64,000 bases of DNA, taken from NCBI GenBank assembly GCA_032122615.1, contig JAQBGF010000009.1, positions 1 to 64,000 on the forward strand, given 5' to 3'. The translations under genes were made by a program, and so were the position numbers. Positions 43,660 through 53,893 of this stretch are shown here, one piece after another (the stretch's first letter is position 1; the number at the start of each line of letters is the position of its first letter). Under the pieces are notes generated by a model that saw only the letters and a list, made by a program, of their open reading frames with translations, was not told the origin of the DNA and made no database searches. The stretch is from SHZI01 sp032122615. GTDB lineage: Bacteria; Pseudomonadota; Gammaproteobacteria; Steroidobacterales; GCA-2729495.

Positions 43660-44633
43660 CAGAAATGCCTGAACGTGCTGCCCGGGACGACCATAGATTT
43701 CCCCTCCAGGCGCCAGCGGGCGCCCGATCCAGGGACGATCGTGCCAATGCGGGTGAGCGGCGTGATCCAGCCGGCAGCGAGCTCCCGCAAACGACCATCG
43801 TCCGACGAGCGCGCCGTGAAGCACAATTCGTAGTCGTCGCCCCCCGTGAGCGCACACTCGAGCGCCTCACCCGCGCGGACGGCCAGTAATTCGGCACTAA
43901 GCGGCAGCGCCGCCGCGTCCAGTTCGGCACCAACCCCGCTGGCGGCCAGTAGCTTGTTGAGATCGTCGTCGAGCCCGTCGGAAACATCGATCATCGCCGT
44001 GGCCATGCCGGCTAAGGCGAGGCCTTCCCACACGCGTGGCTGCGGGTACAAAAAGCGCTGACACAATGCGGCCCGCGCCGTCCGCAGGTCTGGTACCGGT
44101 GGTGCTTGTGTCAGCAGCAGACGGCCAGCCACGGCATCGCCGGGGTGACCCGTTACCCACACGCCATCGCCAGGACTCGCGCCAGTGCGCAGGACAGCAC
44201 AGTCCGGGCGAATGCGCCCGTGCACCGTCACGGTGGCGCCGAGCGGCCCGCGGACGGTATCCCCGCCCACCAGCTCCACGTTGAACGCGTCCGCCAGCGC
44301 AAACAGGCCGGCCGCAAAATCGTCAACCCAGGCGGGATCGGACCGCGGTAAAGACAGTGCCAGCGAGAACCAGCGTGGCTCGGCGGACATGGCGGCCAGG
44401 TCACTCAGATTGACGGCCAGGCACCGGTGACCAACGGCGCTGCCAGCAATCGCCGCCGGGAAGTGGGTGCCTTCCACAACGGTGTCCGTGGCCACCACCA
44501 GATCGAAGCCGGGTTCCGGGCGCAGCACAGCGGCATCGTCACCAATGCCGACGATGATGTCGTCCCGGCGCCCCGCCGGACCGGAGCGGCGGCGGTCGAA
44601 GTAGGTGCTGATCAGCGTCTGTTCGTCTACCAA
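43659..44633 (-). CDS. thiL: Thiamine-monophosphate kinase
   Basis: ThiL makes thiamine diphosphate. The start is TTG 44633 with GGGAG 7 bp upstream, giving 324 residues against 325 in E. coli; the open frame extends into nusB. IGDDAAVL, DTVVEGTHF, NLSDLAAMSAEP, VGGDTVRG and IDVSDGLDDDL are family signatures. It is 17 bp after nusB and coupled to pgpA. Confidence 0.95.
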   Translation of the reverse strand: MVDEQTLISTYFDRRRSGPAGRRDDIIVGIGDDAAVLRPEPGFDLVVATDTVVEGTHFPAAIAGSAVGHRCLAVNLSDLAAMSAEPRWFSLALSLPRSDPAWVDDFAAGLFALADAFNVELVGGDTVRGPLGATVTVHGRIRPDCAVLRTGASPGDGVWVTGHPGDAVAGRLLLTQAPPVPDLRTARAALCQRFLYPQPRVWEGLALAGMATAMIDVSDGLDDDLNKLLAASGVGAELDAAALPLSAELLAVRAGEALECALTGGDDYELCFTARSSDDGRLRELAAGWITPLTRIGTIVPGSGARWRLEGKSMVVPGSTFRHF

Positions 44634-44649
44634 CGCTTTGCTCCCGGCG

Positions 44650-45066
44650 TCAGGCCGCCGGACGAAATTTCGTGGATAGCCGATCAAGCAAGGCGTTGAT
44701 ATAGCGGTGCCCGTCCTGAGCGCCGAACTCCTTCGCCAGCTGAACGGACTCGGTAATGACCACCTTGACGGGAACCTCCGGGTGCCATCGCAATTCGGCA
44801 AGGCCCAGCCAGAGAATGCCATGCTCCACAGGATCGAGCTGTTTCACCGGCCGGTCGGCATCAGTCGCAATCAGCGCGTCGAGCCCTGGAGCATCGGCCA
44901 GAATTTCGGCCAGAAGCTGACGGAAATATTTCCCGTCGACCTTTTCGAAATCCTTCTGGTCGGAAAATTGAGCAACCAGTTCGGTCTCCGTGTGACCGGC
45001 GAGCTGATGCTGATAAAGCGCCTGCACCAGCAGGCGGCGCGTCCCGTGCCGACCGGTGGCAGCCAT
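44650..45066 (-). CDS. nusB: Transcription antitermination factor NusB
   Basis: The 138-residue protein (E. coli 139) has the N-terminal arginine-rich RHGTRRLLVQALYQHQ and the C-terminal EAVQLAKEFG-like helix (ESVQLAKEFGAQDGHRYINA). It binds boxA RNA with S10 in rRNA antitermination. ATG 45066 is chosen because it matches the family start and follows ribH by 7 bp. Confidence 0.96.
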   Translation of the reverse strand: MAATGRHGTRRLLVQALYQHQLAGHTETELVAQFSDQKDFEKVDGKYFRQLLAEILADAPGLDALIATDADRPVKQLDPVEHGILWLGLAELRWHPEVPVKVVITESVQLAKEFGAQDGHRYINALLDRLSTKFRPAA

Positions 45067-45073
45067 GTGGGGT

Positions 45074-45541
45074 TCAGGCCTCCAGCTGGCGCAGGAGGTT
45101 GACCATCTCCAGAGTGGCCAGGACGGCGTCGGCGCCCTTGTTACCGGACTTGCCCCCCGCCCGGTCCAGTGCCTGGTCAACCGTGTCGCAAGTCAACACA
45201 CCAAAGCCGACGGGCACACCGTGCTCAAGGCTGACGCGATGGAGCCCCGACGCACACTCGCTGCAGACGAAATCGAAGTGGGGCGTCTGGCCGCGAATCA
45301 CGGCGCCAAGCGCCGTGATGCCGTCGTAACGCCGCAATTTGGCGAGTTGCTGGGCGGCCAGCGGCAGCTCGAAGGCACCCGGAACACGCACGACGTGAAT
45401 GTCGGCCTCGGCGGCGCCGTGCCGTTTCAGGGCATCGACCGCACCGTCGACGAGATTGCGGACGATAAGTTCATTGAAGCGAGCAGCCACAATCACGATG
45501 CGTACATCGCGCGCGATCAGTTGTCCTTCAAGCATGTGCAT
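45074..45541 (-). CDS. ribH: 6,7-dimethyl-8-ribityllumazine synthase
   Basis: The 155-residue protein has the lumazine synthase core: IVAARFNELIVRNLVDGA, VPGAFELPLAAQ, ALGAVIRGQTPHFDFVC and PVGFGVLTCDTVDQALDRAG. It condenses the pyrimidine and the four-carbon unit, the penultimate step of riboflavin synthesis. It lies 9 bp after ribBA. Confidence 0.97.
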   Translation of the reverse strand: MHMLEGQLIARDVRIVIVAARFNELIVRNLVDGAVDALKRHGAAEADIHVVRVPGAFELPLAAQQLAKLRRYDGITALGAVIRGQTPHFDFVCSECASGLHRVSLEHGVPVGFGVLTCDTVDQALDRAGGKSGNKGADAVLATLEMVNLLRQLEA

Positions 45542-45550
45542 AGGTCGCGA

Positions 45551-46774
45551 TCAGCCATTGGAGCGCCGTTCCGGCGCGTCCACGTACTCTACAACCTCAA
45601 GCCCGAAGCCCGAAATTCCATGCATCTGTTTTGGCGCGCTGAGCACCCGCATGCGATGTACGCCAAGATCCCGCAGGATCTGGGCGCCGGTACCGTAACT
45701 GCGAAGAATCTGGCCACCGGGCGGGGCGCGCTGCGCCGTGCCGGCCGGCCGGCCGAGCGAATGGAAGGCAGCCAGCAGTTCTCGCGGCGTCTCGCCGTAG
45801 TGGAGCAGGACGACGACGCCATGATCCGCCTTTGCGATCTGCTCCATGGCTGCATGCAATGGCCATCCGAGTTCCGGGCTGCGCACCCCTACCACATCGC
45901 CGAGCGTGTCCTGAACGTGAACACGGACCAACGGCGGCTCGGGCCGTGCGAGATCACCCTTCACGAGTGCCAGGTGCACATTGCGGCTGATGTGATCCTC
46001 GTAGGCAACGAGGCGAAAAGTACCGAACTCCGTCTCCACGTTGTGCTCGGCAACGCGTTCTACAGATTCCTCATGCTGCAACCGGTAGCTGATCAAGGCC
46101 GCAATCGTGCCGATCTTCAGACCATGCTCGCGGGCGAAGCCCTCAAGCTGTGGACGGCGCGCCATCGTGCCGTCTTCGTTCAGGATCTCGACGATCACCG
46201 CCGCCGGCTCGAAGCCGGCCAGCCGCGCGAGATCGCAACCGGCTTCTGTGTGACCCGCACGGGTCAACACACCACCAGACTGTGCCATGAGGGGAAAGAT
46301 ATGCCCCGGCTGGCGGAGGTCTTCCGGGTTTGCGTCCGGACTGACGGCCACCCGAACGGTGCGGGCCCGGTCCTGGGCAGAGATGCCGGTAGTGACTCCC
46401 TCAGCGGCCTCGATCGAGACTGTGAAATTCGTACTCTGCTGCCGGTCGGTATCCCCGACCATCAATGGCAGGCGCAGTTGCTGACAGCGCGACCGCGTGA
46501 GGGTCAGGCAGATCAGCCCGCGGCCGAAACGGGCCATGAAGTTGATGTCTTCCGGCCGCACCTTGGCGGCAACCATGAGCAGATCACCCTCATTCTCACG
46601 GTCCTCGTCATCCACGATGATGACCATCCGGCCCTGCCGCAGGTCCTCGATGATCGCCGGTACCGTACTGTGGTCGAGTGTGGTCGCGCCTGAAGGCGCT
46701 CCTACAGGGGCGGTCTCGCCCGTTGGAGCGTCTTCAGGCGCGACCCCAACAATGCTTTTCTTGACAGGAGTCAT
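45551..46774 (-). CDS. ribB: 3,4-dihydroxy-2-butanone-4-phosphate synthase with degenerate GTP cyclohydrolase II domain
   Basis: The 407-residue protein has an intact RibB half (DDEDRENEGDL, and GGVLTRAGHTEAGCDLARLA near residue 170) followed by a RibA fold. In the RibA half the zinc-binding CxxGDxxxSxRCDCG motif is replaced by DTLGDVVGVRSPELG. All three cysteines are missing, so the cyclohydrolase should be inactive, as in RibBX-type proteins. The N-terminus carries about 22 extra residues (roughly 10-31) encoded by a REP doublet. It overlaps ribE by four bases. Confidence 0.94.
   Translation of the reverse strand: MTPVKKSIVGVAPEDAPTGETAPVGAPSGATTLDHSTVPAIIEDLRQGRMVIIVDDEDRENEGDLLMVAAKVRPEDINFMARFGRGLICLTLTRSRCQQLRLPLMVGDTDRQQSTNFTVSIEAAEGVTTGISAQDRARTVRVAVSPDANPEDLRQPGHIFPLMAQSGGVLTRAGHTEAGCDLARLAGFEPAAVIVEILNEDGTMARRPQLEGFAREHGLKIGTIAALISYRLQHEESVERVAEHNVETEFGTFRLVAYEDHISRNVHLALVKGDLARPEPPLVRVHVQDTLGDVVGVRSPELGWPLHAAMEQIAKADHGVVVLLHYGETPRELLAAFHSLGRPAGTAQRAPPGGQILRSYGTGAQILRDLGVHRMRVLSAPKQMHGISGFGLEVVEYVDAPERRSNG
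46682..46745. repeat. REP doublet (REPIN-like) inside the ribB reading frame
   Basis: Two 21-bp arms, 46682-46702 and 46725-46745, are inverted copies matching at 20 of 21 positions. Each contains the hairpin core GCGCCTGAAGGCGC or its variant, and the motif GTAGGAGCG (in the second copy GTTGGAGCG) typical of gammaproteobacterial REP elements. The intervening 22 bp are unrelated. The unit reads through in frame. Confidence 0.85.
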
Positions 46775-47364
46775 GTATTGCCCAGGAGTCTTTCCACGTA
46801 GCGTGCCATCAGGTCCACTTCGACGTTGACCCGCGAACCGGTTTGATAGTGTTGCATGATTGTGTGCCCAAGCGTGTGTGGCACCAGCGTGACCAGCACC
46901 TCACCGTCCGTCACGTCATTGATGGTGAGGCTCACCCCGTCGATGCAGACGGAACCCTTCCGAGCGGCATACCGCTGCAGGGGTTCCGGCAGCGCAAATC
47001 GCAGGATCGCCGTGCCACCCTCCTCGCGCCGTTCGACAACCTCGCCCACCCCGTCCACATGCCCGGTAACCAGGTGCCCCCCGAGCGGATCGGCTAGCGT
47101 CAGCGCCGGCTCCAGGTTCACCGGACTCCCTGTCGTCAGGCCACCGAGCGTGGTCACCCGGAGCGTTTCCGCCGACACGTCCGCGGCAAACGTGCCACCA
47201 CCGAACTCCACGACCGTCAGGCAGGCGCCATTCACGGCAATGCTATCGCCCAGGTTAAACGCCCGGCTGCGCAGCGCACCGAGGTCGACGACCAGCCGCC
47301 GGCCCGATGAGCTTGTGGTGGTTCCGCGGACGGCGCCGACGCCCTGAATGATTCCGGTAAACAT
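46771..47364 (-). CDS. ribE: Riboflavin synthase alpha subunit
   Basis: The 197-residue protein has the duplicated lumazine-binding fold: MFTGIIQGVGAV and DSIAVNGACLTV in the first half, HLVTGHVDGVGEV and KGSVCIDGVSLTIN in the second. It dismutates two lumazines to riboflavin. It overlaps ribD by one base and ribB by four. Confidence 0.97.
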   Translation of the reverse strand: MFTGIIQGVGAVRGTTTSSSGRRLVVDLGALRSRAFNLGDSIAVNGACLTVVEFGGGTFAADVSAETLRVTTLGGLTTGSPVNLEPALTLADPLGGHLVTGHVDGVGEVVERREEGGTAILRFALPEPLQRYAARKGSVCIDGVSLTINDVTDGEVLVTLVPHTLGHTIMQHYQTGSRVNVEVDLMARYVERLLGNT

Positions 47365-48479
47365 CAGGCAGATTTTCCTGCCGGGCTTGCCGGCGTGTAA
47401 ACAAGGCGAAGGTCGTCGCCAATCTGCCGGACATTTTGCAGCCGGAACCCGGGACGTTCGGCCAGGCTGGCTAGCGGCAGCATATCGAACATACCGAGCG
47501 CATCGTTGCCGAGGACGCTGGCCGCCATGTAGACGACGAGCTCATCGATCAGTCCTGCGGCGAGGAGCGCACCATTCAGCGTGGGACCTGCCTCAACCCA
47601 CACCTCGTTGATCTCGAGTTCCCCGAGCCGCCGGAGAGCGGCCGCCACATCGACGCGACCGGCATCCAGTGGTGCAACCTCAACACGCGCCCCACCGGCC
47701 TCCAGCGCGCGCCGCCGGACGTCAGCGCCAGCACCGATCACCAGCGCTTCGCCGGGTCTGGCCAGAATCCGCGCGTCCGGTGGCGTGCGGTAGCGGGAAT
47801 CGAGAATGACCCGCAGCGGCTGCTGTGGCAGGGGCTGGCCCGCTTCGCGGACGTTGAGTGCGGGATCATCAGCCAGGACCGTGCCAATGCCGGTCATGAT
47901 CACCGCACTCCGCGCCCGCCAGCGCTGCACATCGTCGCGCGCAGCCGCAGCCGTGAGCCACTGGCTCTGGCCACCGGCAAGCGCCGTGCGCCCGTCAAGC
48001 GACGCGGCAATCTTGGTTCGTACCAGCGGCCAGCCACGCCGCATCCGGAGGATGTAGCCGGCGTTGAGCCGCTCCGACCCGGCTGCCAGCAGTCCGCCCT
48101 GAACCTCGATGCCTGCCGCGGCAAGCGCCTGTTCGCCGCCGCCGTTGACGCGCGGATTCGGATCCGCGGCGCCGTAAACCACCCGACCGATGCCGGCGGC
48201 GATCAGCCCGGCCGTGCACGGCGGCGTCCGGCCCGTATGGCAACAGGGCTCCAGCGTGACATAGGCCGTCGCGCCCCTGGCCGCGTTCCCGGCCCTGGCG
48301 AGTGCCTCTGCTTCGGCATGCGGACCGCCGGCACGCACGTGCCAGCCCTCGCCGACGACGGCAGCACCGGCAACGATCACGCAGCCGACGCGGGGATTCG
48401 GGTGGGTTGTGTTGAGGCCACGGGCAGCAAGGTGCAGAGCTTGTGCCATGTGGCGCCGATCGTCTGCCGTGAAACTCAC
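47364..48479 (-). CDS. ribD: Bifunctional pyrimidine deaminase / reductase RibD
   Basis: The 371-residue protein has the zinc deaminase domain (GGPHAEAEAL, TLEPCCHTGRTPPC) and a DHFR-like reductase domain (VRTKIAASLDGRTA, EVWVEAGPTLNGALL). It performs the second and third steps from GTP to riboflavin. It overlaps nrdR by four bases. Confidence 0.97.
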   Translation of the reverse strand: MSFTADDRRHMAQALHLAARGLNTTHPNPRVGCVIVAGAAVVGEGWHVRAGGPHAEAEALARAGNAARGATAYVTLEPCCHTGRTPPCTAGLIAAGIGRVVYGAADPNPRVNGGGEQALAAAGIEVQGGLLAAGSERLNAGYILRMRRGWPLVRTKIAASLDGRTALAGGQSQWLTAAAARDDVQRWRARSAVIMTGIGTVLADDPALNVREAGQPLPQQPLRVILDSRYRTPPDARILARPGEALVIGAGADVRRRALEAGGARVEVAPLDAGRVDVAAALRRLGELEINEVWVEAGPTLNGALLAAGLIDELVVYMAASVLGNDALGMFDMLPLASLAERPGFRLQNVRQIGDDLRLVYTPASPAGKSA

Positions 48480-48982
48480 GAGGACTCGTCCGGCAACAGC
48501 GGCAACTGGTTACGGCGCCGGTCGTCGTCACCGAGCTCCCGGAGCTTGCGAATTTCTTCCTGGAAAGACTCCACGTCCTGAAAACTCCGGTACACCGACG
48601 CGTAACGCACATACGCCACCTCATCGAGCCGGCGCAATTCTTCCATAACGAGATCGCCAATCCGGCGCGACAGCACTTCACGCTCGCCCATCGTCTGCAG
48701 GCGGTGCGTGACGCGGGCCATCGCCTCCTCCACCGCCTCGCTGCTCACCGGCCGCTTCTCCAGTGCCCGGATGAATCCGCTGCGGAGCTTGTGGTCATCG
48801 AAGGGCTCCCGGCTGTCATCCCGCTTCACCACCCGCGGCATCACGAGTTCAGCGCTCTCAAATGTCGTGAAGCGCTCGGCGCAGCCGAGGCACTCGCGGC
48901 GTCGGCGAATCTGGGTACCTTCGCCCGCCAGACGCGAATCGATCACCTTCGTTTCCGGATGACTGCAGAACGGGCAGTGCAT
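48476..48982 (-). CDS. nrdR: Transcriptional repressor NrdR
   Basis: NrdR represses ribonucleotide reductase genes in response to ATP/dATP. The 168-residue protein has the zinc ribbon (CPFC at 3-6, CLGC at about 31-34) and the ATP-cone (VMPRVVKRDDSREPFDDHKL). It is upstream of ribD as usual, 21 bp after glyA. Confidence 0.97.
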   Translation of the reverse strand: MHCPFCSHPETKVIDSRLAGEGTQIRRRRECLGCAERFTTFESAELVMPRVVKRDDSREPFDDHKLRSGFIRALEKRPVSSEAVEEAMARVTHRLQTMGEREVLSRRIGDLVMEELRRLDEVAYVRYASVYRSFQDVESFQEEIRKLRELGDDDRRRNQLPLLPDESS

Positions 48983-49003
48983 CGACTGGAACCGGGCCCG
49001 GAA

Positions 49004-50272
49004 CTACTGGTAAACCGGGAAACGCCGGCAGAGTTCGATGACCTGCTCGCGGATCTTCGCCGCCCGCTTTTCATCCTTGATGTCATCGAGAATATCGGCA
49101 ATCCAGCCGCTCAGCAGGCGGATCTCTGTGGCCCGGAATCCACGGGTGGTCACCGCGGGCGTGCCCAGGCGCAGTCCGCTCGTCACAAACGGCGAGCGGG
49201 GATCATTGGGCACCGCATTCTTGTTGACGGTGATGTGCGCGCCATCGAGCACCGCATCGGCATCCTTGCCCGTAATGTCCTTGCCAATGAGGTCGAGCAG
49301 GAACATGTGATTCTCGGTGCCGCCGGACACGATCTTGTAGCCACGCTCGATAAGGCATTGCGCCATCAACGCCGCATTGGCCTTCACTTCTTTCTGGTAG
49401 ACCTTGAACTCGGGCTGAAGCGCCTCGAGGAAAGAAACTGCCTTGGCCGCGATCACGTGCATCAGCGGGCCGCCCTGCGTGCCCGGGAATACCAGCGAGT
49501 TCAGCTTCTTGTGAATGTCGTCCTTCGCGGGATCCTGGCTCGGCCGCGCCAGTATCATGCCGCCGCGGGGACCCCGCAGCGTCTTGTGCGTCGTAGTGCT
49601 GGTCACATCCGCTATCGGTACCGGGTTCGGATACTCGCCGACGGCCACCAGGCCCGCGACGTGCGCCATGTCGACGAACAGGTACGCGCCGACACTGTCG
49701 GCAATCTCCCGGAACTTCTGCCAGTCGACGACGCGCGAGTACGCCGAGAAACCGGCAATGATCATGCGCGGCTTGTGCTGGCGAGCCAGGCTCGCCACTT
49801 CGTCGTAATTAATAAGACCCGTCTCGGCATCCACGCCGTACGAAACGATCTTGAACAGCCGGCCAGAGAAATTCACCGGCGAGCCGTGGGTGAGATGCCC
49901 GCCGTGCGCGAGGCTCATACCCAGCACGGTATCCCCCGGCTGCAACAGCGCCAGGTAGACAGCGGCATTGGCCTGGGACCCGGAGTGTGGCTGCACGTTG
50001 GCATACGCCGCCGAGAACAGTTGCTTCGCGCGATCAATCGCCAGGTTCTCCGCGATGTCCACGTACTGGCAGCCGCCGTAGTAGCGCTTGCCGGGGTAGC
50101 CCTCGGCGTACTTGTTCGTGAGCACGGAGCCCTGCGCTTCAAGCACGTGCTTGCTCACGTAATTCTCCGACGCAATCAGCTCGACATGCTCTTCCTGGCG
50201 GCGCTGCTCACTCTCGATCGAACGGGCAATATCCGGATCAAATCCGGCGAGTGTGGTGTGGGAATTGAGCAT
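49004..50272 (-). CDS. glyA: Serine hydroxymethyltransferase
   Basis: GlyA interconverts serine and glycine with tetrahydrofolate. ATG 50272 with GGAG 7 bp upstream gives 422 residues; the frame upstream is open but has no family similarity. The PLP lysine lies in TSTTTHKTLRGPRGG. It heads the glyA-nrdR-rib-nusB-thiL-pgpA run. Confidence 0.97.
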   Translation of the reverse strand: MLNSHTTLAGFDPDIARSIESEQRRQEEHVELIASENYVSKHVLEAQGSVLTNKYAEGYPGKRYYGGCQYVDIAENLAIDRAKQLFSAAYANVQPHSGSQANAAVYLALLQPGDTVLGMSLAHGGHLTHGSPVNFSGRLFKIVSYGVDAETGLINYDEVASLARQHKPRMIIAGFSAYSRVVDWQKFREIADSVGAYLFVDMAHVAGLVAVGEYPNPVPIADVTSTTTHKTLRGPRGGMILARPSQDPAKDDIHKKLNSLVFPGTQGGPLMHVIAAKAVSFLEALQPEFKVYQKEVKANAALMAQCLIERGYKIVSGGTENHMFLLDLIGKDITGKDADAVLDGAHITVNKNAVPNDPRSPFVTSGLRLGTPAVTTRGFRATEIRLLSGWIADILDDIKDEKRAAKIREQVIELCRRFPVYQ

Positions 50273-50354
50273 GGGTGGGCTCCGCGTCAGAAAGCGCACC
50301 ATTCTAGCCGAGGCTCGCCGGCCCGCGGGTCTTCCTGGCCGACCGGGGATCGAT

Positions 50355-51332
50355 TCAGGCTGCCTGCCCGGCGGCGACCAGGGCCTCGACAACGGCCGTC
50401 CACGCCAGCGCCAGATTGCGGCGGTTATAGCCACCACCACCGGTCGCGAGCAATCGACCGTTGCACCAGCGGTCGGCCAGGGCGCACAGTCGCGCCGCCG
50501 CGTAGCCGTGGGCCGCCGGCGTGAATTTCAGGTGCGTGATCGGGTCGCCCCCCAGGCTGTCGGCGCCGCACTGGAACACGATGAATTCGGGCCGGAAATC
50601 GGCGATGTACGCCTCGACGCGCTCCCAGGCGCCCCGGAACTCGTGGTCCCCGGCCCCTGGCGCCAGGGGGATGTTCAGCTTGGTCATAAGGCCGGCTCCG
50701 CGCCCGGTTTCTTCTGCCGCGCCCGTGCCGGGATACAGGTAACGGCCATCCTCATGAATATCGGCGAAACCGATGTCGGGATCGTCCTCAAAGGCATAAA
50801 ACACGCCGTCGCCGTGATGGGCATCGATATCCACGTAGGCGATACGCTTCAGGCCATGCCGGGACCGCAGCAATTCCAGCACAACGCCGCAGTCGTTGTA
50901 GACGCAAAACCCTGCCGCGTGGTCCCGCCCGGCGTGATGCAGGCCGGCGATCGGCACGAAGGCCCGGAGGGCGTGCCCGGCCATGATGTGCTCCATCGCG
51001 AATATCGAGGCGCCCACAACGGCTGCCGCGGCTGCATCCAGGCCGCGACGAGCGGGCGTGTCGCCGCCATCCAGCCAGCCGGAGCCAGCAAGGCACAGGG
51101 TTTCGATACGTGAAATGTGCTCTCGGGTGTGAAACGCTGCCAGTTCGGCGTGTGTTGCCTCCATAGCGCACGCCAGAGTGACCCTGTGGTGCAGTCCGCG
51201 GTCGGCGAGCTCGCGATGAAATACATCGTGGCGGTCCGGACCGAAGGGGTGCCCGTCGCCAAAACCATAGGCGGCGATGTTCGCGCCCTTCAGCACGAGC
51301 ACGTCACTGTGTCCCGACGCCACCGTCAGCAC
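50355..51332 (-). CDS. Histone deacetylase-like (AcuC-type) zinc amidohydrolase
   Basis: The protein belongs to the arginase/deacetylase superfamily: GLHHAGRDHAAGFCVYND (substrate and charge-relay histidines), YVDIDAHHGDGV (zinc Asp and His), CGADSLGGDP (zinc Asp) and GGGGYN are all intact. GTG 51332 is taken as start (325 aa); other GTGs nearby are possible, and the open frame reaches 51443. Bacterial relatives include acetoin-utilisation AcuC and polyamine deacetylases. No acetoin genes or acetyltransferase partner are nearby, so the substrate is open. Divergent from ettA. Confidence 0.88.
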   Translation of the reverse strand: MLTVASGHSDVLVLKGANIAAYGFGDGHPFGPDRHDVFHRELADRGLHHRVTLACAMEATHAELAAFHTREHISRIETLCLAGSGWLDGGDTPARRGLDAAAAAVVGASIFAMEHIMAGHALRAFVPIAGLHHAGRDHAAGFCVYNDCGVVLELLRSRHGLKRIAYVDIDAHHGDGVFYAFEDDPDIGFADIHEDGRYLYPGTGAAEETGRGAGLMTKLNIPLAPGAGDHEFRGAWERVEAYIADFRPEFIVFQCGADSLGGDPITHLKFTPAAHGYAAARLCALADRWCNGRLLATGGGGYNRRNLALAWTAVVEALVAAGQAA

Positions 51333-51451
51333 CCGATCAGTCCAACACGAGAGGCCTGAGTATAGCTTTGCAAGGTGTGGCCCTTGCCCGATAATGCGCC
51401 CTCTCTTTTCCCCCTCCAGAACGCGGCCAGAACGCGGAAGCAAGGATTTCA

Positions 51452-53125
<1,674 letters not shown>

Positions 53126-53139
53126 TCGGGAGCCGCCAC

Positions 53140-53856
53140 ATGACCGCCGCCATCACTGCAGACGGACGCTTCGAGCGCAGCGGCGGCACAAGTACGATGG
53201 AGTGTCCGCATTGCGGGGCCATCGGTCCGATGACAGTCACCGCGTTCCCCACCTTCGGCAAACTCAAGAGCGAACGCCCGACGCAGGTCGGCGTGGTCTT
53301 ACAGTGCGACGCGTGCAAGACGCCCGTGTTCCTCCGCTACCGCACCCGCGCCTGGCGCGACGACCGGGTGGAACTGAATCCACTGCCCCAACCTGTCGAG
53401 CACCCGCCCGAGCGCTTCAGCCTGAGTTACCTGCCACCCGGCGTGGCGGGGCGATTCCGCGAGGCGCTGGCCTGCTACACCAGCGGCCTGTGGCAGGCCT
53501 TCGCTGCCATGTGCCGGCAAACCGCGCGCGCCACCTTCGATGACGTCGGTGACGCCGGCCGCCTCAGGATTTTTGACCTGGTTGCGGAGGTGCAGGATCT
53601 CGGCGCCATCGACGATGCCACCTTCAATGCGGTGCGCCGGATCATCTTTGAGCCGGAAGCCGGCAAACAGGAACCCGAATTCGACCGGCGGCAGGCGGCG
53701 GCGCTGCTGGAAACGATGAAGGACCTGCTCACGCAGACTTACGTCCGCCGCGCGAAACTGCGCCAGGCGCTGAAAGTGCGCCGTTTCTTTGCCAATCAGG
53801 CCGCGGGAATCGACGAAGATGAGGACGAAGCCGGGCTTCCGGTCCGGAAGGCCTGA
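53140..53856 (+). CDS. DUF4145-type protein with zinc ribbon
   Basis: The 238-residue protein starts with a zinc ribbon (CPHC and CDAC, about residues 22-56). A helical domain follows of the DUF4145 kind (YLPPGVAGRFREALACYTSG, AAMCRQTARATFDD, FNAVRRIIF) found in many uncharacterised and defence-associated proteins. GGAG lies 7 bp before ATG 53140. It follows ettA by 14 bp and is probably cotranscribed. The function is unknown. Confidence 0.85.
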   Translation: MTAAITADGRFERSGGTSTMECPHCGAIGPMTVTAFPTFGKLKSERPTQVGVVLQCDACKTPVFLRYRTRAWRDDRVELNPLPQPVEHPPERFSLSYLPPGVAGRFREALACYTSGLWQAFAAMCRQTARATFDDVGDAGRLRIFDLVAEVQDLGAIDDATFNAVRRIIFEPEAGKQEPEFDRRQAAALLETMKDLLTQTYVRRAKLRQALKVRRFFANQAAGIDEDEDEAGLPVRKA

Positions 53857-53893
53857 GCCGTATCAGGCCGCGTTCAAGCGCGGCGGGCCATCG

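Noticed and set aside
45056..46693. 545-codon plus-strand open frame opposite ribH and ribB
   Set aside because: Antisense shadow of the riboflavin genes, with no protein-family similarity.
48983..50272. FMN or TPP riboswitch for the riboflavin/thiamine cluster
   Set aside because: The rib and thi genes overlap or are only a few bases apart, and the gaps around nrdR and glyA show none of the conserved riboswitch cores.
48704..50524. 606-codon plus-strand open frame opposite glyA and nrdR
   Set aside because: It is antisense to two well-conserved genes, has no recognisable domain, and arises from GC-rich codon bias.
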